From Nitrospirota bacterium (lineage in GTDB: Bacteria > Nitrospirota > UBA9217): 7,368 nt of DNA. Shown piece after piece: positions 1 to 4,862 of the stretch. How positions within the stretch are numbered: the stretch's first letter is position 1; the number at the start of each line of letters is the position of its first letter. The DNA is taken from NCBI GenBank assembly GCA_017885365.1, contig JAFNGD010000366.1, forward strand, positions 1 to 7,368, read 5' to 3'. The notes under the pieces were generated by a model. The model saw nothing but the letters and a program-made list of their open reading frames with translations, made no database searches and had not been told where the DNA came from. Both the position numbers and the translations under genes were made by a program.

Positions 1-1062
1 CCGTTCTTTGCCCACGATCTTTGCTGCCTGCTCCCGGATGTGCTTGTCATCGCTCTGCACCAGCATGGTTGCCTGAAGGTCCTCGGCATGGTCCTTCCCG
101 TTGTAGGGGAGGGGGTAGGAGCCGGCCCCGGCCACGTACCGGACCGACAGGACGCCGTCCTTCCAGGACTGCCTGCCGCCGTCCAGTTCGAATCCCGTGA
201 GCGGGGCTCCCGTGAGACGCGCCCGCATCGTTTTCACCCCTGCGGAATTCTCGATGGGAGACGAAGGGATCTTCACCAGGGAGATAATGTCCACTGCCGG
301 TCCGCGCTTGTCCCGCTTCAGGGCTTCGACCCGCGTTTCCTTCAACAGGGAATATCCGAGAGGACTTTCCTCCTTGATGGTCTCCCCCTCCTGGGTGATC
401 CACGAGTAGGCCTCCATGCCCTGGAAGGATTCCTTCAACTTGTAGACCGTCTGCTCCGTGTCGCCGACCTTGATGGACTCCTTCCCCTCCACGGTCACGA
501 AGGCGTCCTCGGTGCTCATGGTTGCGGGATTGAAGAGCGGGAACCGGTACCGCTTGCCGGGCTCCAGGCCCATCAGCACCAGGGCGGGCTTCAGGTTCGG
601 AGAAAGGTAGGGAGGCTCCCTAAGGACGATCTTCTGCTTGCGCGTTTCGCCTGCGGTGATGATGTCCAGCACGAGCTGTTTGCCCACCACGGCGCCCTTG
701 ATGTCCATGCTCGACAGGTCGGACCGGAGGGAGAAGTCGAAATACTTGAGCAGGAAGTTCTTGGCGGCATAGCTGTTGATGACGGTCCTGATGCGCTGGA
801 CGCGTTCCAGCGCCAGGATGTCCATTTCCGATTCCTCGACGATGTGATAGGCGTCGCCTTCGAGCGTCACGCTCACGTGGGCGTAGCCGATCTTCCGGTC
901 CTGCTGGTAGATCCCGAACCACTCGTCGCCGGTCTTGACGCCTTCCTCGGTGACAGCGTCCAGCGCGATGACCGACGTGGGTCTGAGATAGGTGCGGTGG
1001 ATGAGGAGCCCCATCATCACGACCCAGAAGAGGAGGATGACGGTCTTGATGAACTTTGCCAT
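1..1062 (-). CDS. Transglutaminase-like protein, N-terminal part (runs off left edge)
   Basis: The frame is open from an ATG at 1062 down to base 1, giving 354 residues with no stop, so the gene continues beyond the window. Residues 4-22 (FIKTVILLFWVVMMGLLIH) form one N-terminal membrane anchor with little before it, so the rest should lie in the periplasm. The following beta-rich region has the pattern I know from the N-terminal part of bacterial transglutaminase-like proteins: GDEWFGIYQQDRKIGY near residue 46, LREPPYLSPNLKPAL, and a PLFNPATMSTEDAFV segment. The last visible residues (QSDDKHIREQAAKIVGKE) resemble the linker that precedes the Cys-His-Asp catalytic domain in that family; the catalytic domain itself is not visible. 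Whether it is a peptidase, a transferase or inactive cannot be told. An in-frame ATG at 1083 lies inside the promoter spacer, and neither start has a Shine-Dalgarno sequence; I prefer 1062. The gene is transcribed away from everything else in the window. Confidence 0.82.
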   Translation of the reverse strand, partial: MAKFIKTVILLFWVVMMGLLIHRTYLRPTSVIALDAVTEEGVKTGDEWFGIYQQDRKIGYAHVSVTLEGDAYHIVEESEMDILALERVQRIRTVINSYAAKNFLLKYFDFSLRSDLSSMDIKGAVVGKQLVLDIITAGETRKQKIVLREPPYLSPNLKPALVLMGLEPGKRYRFPLFNPATMSTEDAFVTVEGKESIKVGDTEQTVYKLKESFQGMEAYSWITQEGETIKEESPLGYSLLKETRVEALKRDKRGPAVDIISLVKIPSSPIENSAGVKTMRARLTGAPLTGFELDGGRQSWKDGVLSVRYVAGAGSYPLPYNGKDHAEDLQATMLVQSDDKHIREQAAKIVGKER

Positions 1063-1068
1063 AGGGTC

Positions 1069-1097
1069 AATATAGCCCGACATCTCGAGGAAGTCAA
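1069..1097 (-). promoter_or_regulatory. Sigma-70-type promoter of the transglutaminase-like gene
   Basis: On the minus strand, TTGACT (1097-1092, five of six consensus bases) and TATATT (1074-1069, five of six) are separated by exactly 17 bases. The -10 ends six bases before the ATG at 1062, so transcription would begin at or next to the A of the start codon. This fits the lack of any Shine-Dalgarno sequence before that ATG and suggests a leaderless mRNA. It rests on consensus matching only. Confidence 0.55.
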
Positions 1098-1694
1098 ACA
1101 GGAGCGTGCTGCCGGACAGAGTTCAGACTTCTCTTGGAAAAAACGCAGTTGTCTTTTTTTGGGCAGCCCGGTGGCTCCGCTGTGCTAAGCATGTAGGGTG
1201 CGTGTGCTTGTTCTCGTCATGATCTGACAGCTCTCGGCAGCGCTTCCCCTGCGGACGCGCTGCTTTGGGGTCGGTTTCTGTTCGATCCGTATAAGGGCAT
1301 GCGTCACGCACAGTCGTCGCAGCCGAGCTGCCCGGGTTTATGGGTAAGGCAGATTCAAGAGCTTCGATTCCCGCAGTTCCCATAGCCCCTACAGCCCGTG
1401 AGCGCTTACACTGCGCACGCGCATGCATGATCTGTGGTTTGCGGGCTCTCTTTCGGGCAGGTAACGCGCGGTCGTTGTTGAAGCGCCCTAAAGCAAGATG
1501 CATGGAGTTTCGATCATTAAGGTAGTTATGTTTATTCTAATTGCTCGCTCACCCCGTCGCATGCTCCGGGAATGCGCTCGCTCCTGGATTCACGGGATGC
1601 AGGGGGGGCTGGAAAGGCAAGGGCTTAAGACTTTCACCAATCCCGTATTAGAAACCAAAGTTGTATTCGTTCGTTCCTGGTCCGCGCGGCGATC
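1098..1694. other. Gene-free stretch between divergent genes
   Basis: No reading frame here is convincing. The longest minus-strand one (1503-1123, 126 codons) is rich in Arg, Ala, Thr and His, has no membrane or domain pattern and no ribosome binding site, and looks like a chance frame. I saw no tRNA, rRNA or CRISPR pattern. There are small inverted repeats, for example CGCAT and ATGCG around 1559-1577, and a nine-base direct repeat CGATCATTA at 1511-1519 and 1690-1698, which may be chance. The part from about 1500 to 1550 is visibly richer in A and T. The stretch should hold the promoters of the two outward-reading genes at its ends; the rest may be decayed coding DNA, but I found no recognisable remnant. 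Confidence 0.5.
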
Positions 1695-1722
1695 ATTACA
1701 CGATCGGATCTTATGCTATGAT
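1695..1722 (+). promoter_or_regulatory. Possible promoter of the NTF2-like lipoprotein
   Basis: A -10-like TATGAT (1717-1722, five of six) lies 45 bases before the lipoprotein ATG. The best -35 partner is ATTACA (1695-1700, four of six) with a 16-base spacer, so it is a modest match. An inverted repeat, CGATC (1690-1694) and GATCG (1702-1706) with seven bases between, straddles the -35 and could be a regulator site, though it is short enough to be chance. Confidence 0.3.
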
Positions 1723-1767
1723 ATCAATCAACGATAGCTCGCTCGGAACAGCGGAAGGAGACGGTCC

Positions 1768-2238
1768 ATGCGCAGGCTCCCTTATCTTCTCTCTATGCTC
1801 CCGGTGATCCTCCTGCTTTTCCCCGCCTGCCACAAGGAAACAGACGAGGACAAGGTGAAGAAGGTCATAACGAGCGTCCAGCAGGCTGCCGAGGAGAAAA
1901 AGATCAGCGCGGTGCTGGACCATATCTCGAAGTCCTACCAGGACCCGCAGGGTAATGACTACAACGGCATCAAGGGGCTCCTTGCCTTCTACTTTTTTCG
2001 GCACCAGAAGGTCTCGGTTTATATGCCGAACATCGACATCGTCGTGACCGGTCCGACCGCGAAGGCCCTGTTCCAGACCATCCTGACCGGCCGGGGAACG
2101 GGAGAGTCTGCAGGGGGCATCCTTCCCGAAGCGCTCGGCGCGTACAACTTCGAGGTCCTCCTGGCGAAGGAGGATGGTTCATGGAAGGTCACGTCGGCCA
2201 AATGGGAGCGGGCAGGGGAGGGCGCGGGGCAGCAGTAG
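1768..2238 (+). CDS. Small NTF2-like lipoprotein
   Basis: This encodes 156 residues. The ATG is preceded by GGAAGGAG with seven bases of spacing, which fixes the start. The N-terminus is a short signal peptide (two arginines, then a hydrophobic run to residue 18) ending in LFPAC with Cys21 as the likely lipidated residue. Phe at -3 and Pro at -2 make the lipobox imperfect, but the all-hydrophobic core followed by a single Cys supports it. The mature part begins with a charged helix (about 25-55, DEDKVKKVITSVQQAAEEKK), then SYQDPQGNDYNGIKG, beta strands, and ends with NFEVLLAKEDGSWKVTSAKW. This helix-then-strands order and the closing Trp-Lys-Val strand are typical of NTF2/SnoaL-like folds. 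Such lipoproteins are common and mostly uncharacterised, and I see no catalytic residues to name. The PLP-enzyme gene follows after 111 bases. A copy of the last 33 codons survives near 6685. Confidence 0.85.
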   Translation: MRRLPYLLSMLPVILLLFPACHKETDEDKVKKVITSVQQAAEEKKISAVLDHISKSYQDPQGNDYNGIKGLLAFYFFRHQKVSVYMPNIDIVVTGPTAKALFQTILTGRGTGESAGGILPEALGAYNFEVLLAKEDGSWKVTSAKWERAGEGAGQQ

Positions 2239-2263
2239 CAGGAGGCTGGTCTTCAAGAGGTCC

Positions 2264-2287
2264 TGACCGCTCTCGCCTCACCGGTCA
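2264..2287 (+). other. Hairpin after the lipoprotein gene
   Basis: TGACCG (2264-2269) and CGGTCA (2282-2287) form a perfect six-base stem around a 12-base loop, 25 bases after the lipoprotein stop. It is followed by GTTTGCTTGTTCT, which is T-rich but not a clean T-run, so it is at best a weak terminator or attenuator. Confidence 0.3.
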
Positions 2288-2295
2288 GTTTGCTT

Positions 2296-2320
2296 GTTCT
2301 CAAGAACCGCAGAGTGCGGT
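2296..2320 (+). promoter_or_regulatory. Overlapping inverted repeats in the leader of the PLP enzyme
   Basis: Two symmetric elements overlap 30-54 bases before the PLP-enzyme ATG. GTTCT and AGAAC (2296-2307, two bases apart) form a compact operator-like repeat. ACCGCA and TGCGGT (2306-2311 and 2315-2320) form a perfect six-base stem with loop GAG. Sharing of bases at 2306-2307 means both cannot fold at once. I see no good promoter in this gap, so either could act on a transcript coming from the lipoprotein gene. The role is unknown. Confidence 0.25.
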
Positions 2321-2349
2321 GCAGCCATACACACAAGGAGGACAGTGAC

Positions 2350-3915
2350 ATGCAGAACGCAAAGGGGATCGGCAGGCGGGACTTCATCAAGGGCGTCGGC
2401 ATCGCCGCGCTCGCAGCAGGTTTCTTCGACACGAAAGAGGCAACAGCATTCATGGGTTCTCCGGGCGCGCCCCATCATCCGGGCATGCTGGGCACGGAGC
2501 TTCAGGCGCCTCCGCGGATCAACGGATCTCCCAACGGCGACGGATTCTGGCGCCATGTCAAAAAGGCGTTTCCCCTCCCCGAGAACTACATCCACATGAA
2601 CACCGGCACCACCGGCTCCCAGCCGTTCTTCTCGCTGAACAATCTCGGCGTCTACAACCTCTACAAATCCACGGACCCGCGCGACTGGCAGGCGAACCTC
2701 AATGCGGACTTTCCCGACCTGTTCGCCATCGAGAATTCGATCCTGGGGGCGTCGGCCATCGGGCCGCGCCAGGCCGCCGTCGCCGCCGCCTATGGCGCCA
2801 ACCCCGACGAAATCGTGCTGAGCTACAATACGACCGACGCATGCAACCTGATTTTTGCGGGTACCCCTTGGCAGCGGGGCGACCGGATCATTACCACCAC
2901 CATGGAACATAACGCCATCATCGGGCCCATTGCCTGGGCCCGAGATTATCACGGTGTCGAGGTGGTGATCATCGATATCCCGTCAAATTTCGTCTCCTCG
3001 ATCACCGTGCCCGAGGTTGTCGCCTGGTTCGAGACGGAACTTGCCCGTCCTCTCCCTTCAGGGGCCAAGCAGTATGTGGTGTTTTCCGAGATCTTTTACA
3101 AGAACGGCGTCCGGATGCCGGTAAAAGAGATATGTACGGCCGCCAGAAACCACGGTGCTTACTCCATCGTCGATTCGGCCCATGCCTGGGGGATGATCCC
3201 GGTCAACTGCCACGACTACGGTGCGGACTTCATCGCCGGCGCCGGCCACAAGTGGCTCTGCGGCGGTCCGGGGACGGGGATCTTCTATATCCGCAACTCC
3301 TTCGGCAGCAACCTTCCTCCCTTCGCAATGGGTAATTTCTTCATTTATGGCGAACAGTTCACGGCGCCAAGCCTCAGCTATGACACCAGGGCATGGCAAT
3401 TCGCGCCGGGCCTGCCTACACCGCCGAACATCGCGGTCCAGCTGCGTGGTGAGTACAACACCCCCGCCCTCTACGCCATGACCGACTCCTTCTCCTTCTT
3501 CAATACTGTGGGCCTGCAGAATATCTACAAACGGGGGGTAGCGCTCGGCAACTACCTGAAGCAGAAGATCGTGGCGCAGTGGGGCCCCCATGCCCTCTGG
3601 GTGCAGAAGAACCCGGACCCCGCCTTTGCCACGGCGCTCACGTCCTTCAACCCCTTCGTTGGGAAGGATGATGCCTCGCAGTTCTCCACCATGAACACGG
3701 CCATGCAGTCTGTGCTGAGCACGCTCGCCGCGGATGACCCGAAGATCTACATCAGGTCGGCGACGTGGCACGACCGGGCAAGCGACTCTGCGGACAACCG
3801 GATCGGGTTCCGCATCAGCACCCATGCCGTGTACAACAACTTCGAGCAGGTCGACCATGTGTTCGACCGTCTCGTCGCTGCGGTCGATGCCACGGGACTC
3901 CCGCAGTTGAGCTGA
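2350..3915 (+). CDS. Tat-exported class V aminotransferase-fold PLP enzyme
   Basis: This encodes 521 residues. AAGGAGG sits eight bases before the ATG at 2350; an upstream in-frame ATG at 2290 would place the Tat motif too far in and has no such site. Residues 9-14 read RRDFIK, a twin-arginine motif, followed by a hydrophobic stretch (VGIAALAAGFF) and an Ala-x-Ala-type region near residue 33, so the folded enzyme should be exported. The body follows class V PLP enzymes such as isopenicillin N epimerase and cysteine desulfurases: HMNTGTTG near 84, the TTDACN and TTTMEHN segments, DSAHAWG with Asp275 to contact the PLP ring nitrogen, and GAGHKWLCGGPGTG with Lys301 as the Schiff-base lysine. It ends with GFRISTHAVYNNFEQVD, typical of the C-terminal domain. 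Known exported relatives include PvdN, a periplasmic enzyme of pyoverdine maturation in Pseudomonas; at 521 residues this protein is clearly longer. The substrate (racemisation, lyase or desulfurase chemistry) cannot be assigned, and no siderophore genes are visible. Confidence 0.92.
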   Translation: MQNAKGIGRRDFIKGVGIAALAAGFFDTKEATAFMGSPGAPHHPGMLGTELQAPPRINGSPNGDGFWRHVKKAFPLPENYIHMNTGTTGSQPFFSLNNLGVYNLYKSTDPRDWQANLNADFPDLFAIENSILGASAIGPRQAAVAAAYGANPDEIVLSYNTTDACNLIFAGTPWQRGDRIITTTMEHNAIIGPIAWARDYHGVEVVIIDIPSNFVSSITVPEVVAWFETELARPLPSGAKQYVVFSEIFYKNGVRMPVKEICTAARNHGAYSIVDSAHAWGMIPVNCHDYGADFIAGAGHKWLCGGPGTGIFYIRNSFGSNLPPFAMGNFFIYGEQFTAPSLSYDTRAWQFAPGLPTPPNIAVQLRGEYNTPALYAMTDSFSFFNTVGLQNIYKRGVALGNYLKQKIVAQWGPHALWVQKNPDPAFATALTSFNPFVGKDDASQFSTMNTAMQSVLSTLAADDPKIYIRSATWHDRASDSADNRIGFRISTHAVYNNFEQVDHVFDRLVAAVDATGLPQLS

Positions 3916-3941
3916 GCTGTCGCTTCGCCTCGTGCAAGGAA

Positions 3942-3960
3942 GGATGATAGGATGATAGGA
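3942..3960. repeat. Short tandem repeat GGATGATA x 2.4
   Basis: GGATGATA occurs twice in a row (3942-3949, 3950-3957) and a third partial copy begins at 3958. It lies 26 bases after the PLP-enzyme stop codon. The unit contains in-frame stops and is not coding. Slippage could vary its copy number. Confidence 0.6.
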
Positions 3961-4063
3961 GAGAAAAGGGGGCCAGGCCCGAGTTGTTCGTTACTAGAGA
4001 ATCAAATTCTGCTCTACAGGAAAAGAAATTTTCTCGCAGCCAAAAGCAGGCGCTTCCAAGCGA

Positions 4064-4081
4064 CGCGCAGAGCGCGCAGAG
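4064..4081. repeat. Tandem nine-base repeat CGCGCAGAG x 2
   Basis: CGCGCAGAG is present as two exact adjacent copies, followed by AAAAAC. The pattern (GACGC, then GCAGAG units, then AAAA) resembles a degenerate dispersed intergenic sequence I associate with many proteobacterial genomes, but that link is from memory. Here it could simply be a small local duplication. Confidence 0.5.
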
Positions 4082-4170
4082 AAAAACTAAAATGTAGCCC
4101 GGAATAGACACCAGGTCTAGAAGGTGTTGATTTAACTCTCGTCCAACCTGTGCTCTGCGAGAGACGCCTT

Positions 4171-4221
4171 CGGTTCCGGCTTGCCCGGGTTAGGTTATGC
4201 CGGAAAACCGTATTTCCCGGG
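4171..4221 (+). promoter_or_regulatory. Bulged leader hairpin with a possible loop-tail contact
   Basis: CGGTTCCGGC (4171-4180) pairs with GCCGGAAAACCG (4199-4210): ten base pairs interrupted only by two unpaired As. The 18-base loop carries CCCGGGTT (4184-4191), and the same eight bases recur just after the stem (4216-4223). Because CCCGGG is self-complementary, loop and tail could pair with each other. The element ends 45 bases before the start of the membrane-protein gene, as a cis-acting leader RNA would. It matches no riboswitch class that I recognise. Confidence 0.4.
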
Positions 4222-4266
4222 TTTGACCGCCCAACCGTTCAGGGGACCTGCATCAAGGAGGAATAC

Positions 4267-4701
4267 ATGTCCGCCGAAGATACACCGCAACAGTCGAGCA
4301 GCCCAGCTCCGGACCAGCGCGAGGAGACCGGTTACTACCAGGCGTATGCAGAATTTGCGAAGACCTTGCGAACTTGGTTCATAGCGTATGGTATTGGAGC
4401 GCCGGCACTGGTCCTTTCAAACAAAGACTTGTGGAACGTGGTAAAAGGCTCAGGGAACCTCATCTACATCGCAATTCTTTTCCTGCTCGGAGTGACATTT
4501 CAGGTGATCGAGGCGTTCATCTATAAAACCGCCATGTGGCACCTCTATGTAGGTGAATCCGATGAAGATCATATGAAGACCTGGTGGTACACTATGGCGG
4601 GTAAGGTTTCTGTATCGTATAAACTTGAACTGTTCTTCGACGTTGGCGCATTCGTTTTTTTTGCAATAGCGACGATCGTTCTGGTAACAACGCTGGTGTG
4701 A
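4267..4701 (+). CDS. Small three-helix membrane protein, unknown function
   Basis: This encodes 144 residues from the ATG at 4267, fixed by AAGGAGG five bases upstream; an earlier in-frame ATG at 4150 has no ribosome binding site and would cover the leader hairpin. Residues 1-22 are polar and likely cytoplasmic (many Gln, Ser, Pro and Glu). A charged helix (YYQAYAEFAKTLRTWF) leads into a first hydrophobic segment at about 35-52, which is marginal. Clear membrane helices follow at about 64-86 and 120-142, with an acidic loop (GESDEDHMKTWW) between them. I do not recognise a named family; the ...LRTWFIAYGIGAPALVL... pattern looks like a conserved uncharacterised family, but I cannot name it. 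Part of the gene is visibly richer in A and T than its neighbours, including a run of eight Ts near 4654, which may hint at transfer. The function is unknown and no catalytic motif is visible. Confidence 0.82.
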   Translation: MSAEDTPQQSSSPAPDQREETGYYQAYAEFAKTLRTWFIAYGIGAPALVLSNKDLWNVVKGSGNLIYIAILFLLGVTFQVIEAFIYKTAMWHLYVGESDEDHMKTWWYTMAGKVSVSYKLELFFDVGAFVFFAIATIVLVTTLV

Positions 4702-4724
4702 GAAACTTCTCGTCGTTGAACGTG

Positions 4725-4774
4725 CTGTGCCCGCGCAATCCTCGCTCCTCTGGAGCGGGGTCAAGCGGGCATAG
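4725..4774. repeat. Two-tier hairpin, REP-like
   Basis: An outer stem (CTGTGCCCGC, 4725-4734, with GCGGGCATAG, 4765-4774, one G-U pair) encloses an inner nine-pair stem (CCTCGCTCC, 4740-4748, with GGAGCGGGG, 4752-4760, one G-U pair) closed by the three-base loop TCT. The internal loops are only five and four bases. No T-run follows on either strand, so it is not a standard terminator, although it lies 23 bases after the membrane-protein stop. It shares AATCCTCGC (4737-4745) with the hairpin at 4806, which suggests one family of repetitive palindromes. Confidence 0.55.
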
Positions 4775-4791
4775 TGAAAATAAAATACTTC

Positions 4792-4820
4792 CTGACACGT
4801 GGAATCCTCGCAGCTATGCT
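4792..4820 (+). promoter_or_regulatory. Candidate promoter of the vWA lipoprotein
   Basis: CTGACA (4792-4797, five of six) and TATGCT (4815-4820, four of six) are separated by 17 bases. The -10 begins in the loop of the perfect palindrome at 4806-4826, so the palindrome covers the melting region. Transcription would start near 4826-4828, leaving a leader of about 36 bases before the ATG at 4863. A repressor bound to the palindrome would block it. The -10 match is moderate, so the promoter is unproven. Confidence 0.35.
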
Positions 4821-4826
4821 GCGAGG
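4806..4826. repeat. Perfect nine-base-arm palindrome, REP-like or operator
   Basis: The arms CCTCGCAGC (4806-4814) and GCTGCGAGG (4818-4826) match perfectly around the loop TAT. The preceding AAT and first six arm bases repeat those of the hairpin at 4740, while the arm interiors differ in a compensating way (GCAGC/GCTGC against GCTCC/GGAGC). Conserved ends with co-varying interiors are usual for REP-type repeats, and I saw no RAYT transposase gene in the window. The overlap with a candidate -10 also makes an operator possible. Confidence 0.6.
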
Positions 4827-4862
4827 TACTTCAACGACCATTACACAGTGCAAGGAGAATCC

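Larger units (their letters stand above)
3916..4170. other. Gene-free stretch after the PLP enzyme
   Basis: No frame here is supported. The stretch contains a short tandem repeat (3942-3959), a possible imperfect hairpin (TAGAG at 3995-3999 pairing with CTCTA at 4012-4016), an A-rich part near 4020, a tandem nine-base repeat (4064-4081), and ACACC/GGTGT arms near 4108-4127. TAAAAT at 4088-4093 resembles a -10 but has no acceptable -35 partner. No clean terminator with a T-run follows the PLP-enzyme gene. Confidence 0.45.

Noticed and set aside
40..1188. A long plus-strand frame of 382 codons
   Set aside because: It is the antisense shadow of the transglutaminase-like gene. Its composition (many His, Gly, Leu, Asp, Arg with no domain pattern) is typical of a GC-rich shadow, while the opposite strand reads as a recognisable protein family.
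1301..1345. CACGCACAG at 1305-1313, as in the conserved core of c-di-GMP-I (GEMM) riboswitches
   Set aside because: The bases after it lack the CAAACC, GNRA hairpin and GACGCAAAGCC parts of that class, and no gene follows within 400 bases. Nine matching bases can occur by chance.
1123..1503. A minus-strand frame of 126 codons in the intergenic region
   Set aside because: There is no ribosome binding site, no hydrophobic or domain pattern, and an Arg/Thr/His-rich composition; judged a chance frame.
2278..2952. A minus-strand frame of 224 codons opposite the PLP enzyme
   Set aside because: Antisense shadow in a GC-rich gene; the plus strand has a ribosome binding site, a Tat signal and PLP motifs. 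The same applies to 3058-3858.
4740..4760. The hairpin after the membrane-protein gene as a rho-independent terminator
   Set aside because: The stem is strong but no T-run follows on either strand, and its relative at 4806 points to a repeat family.
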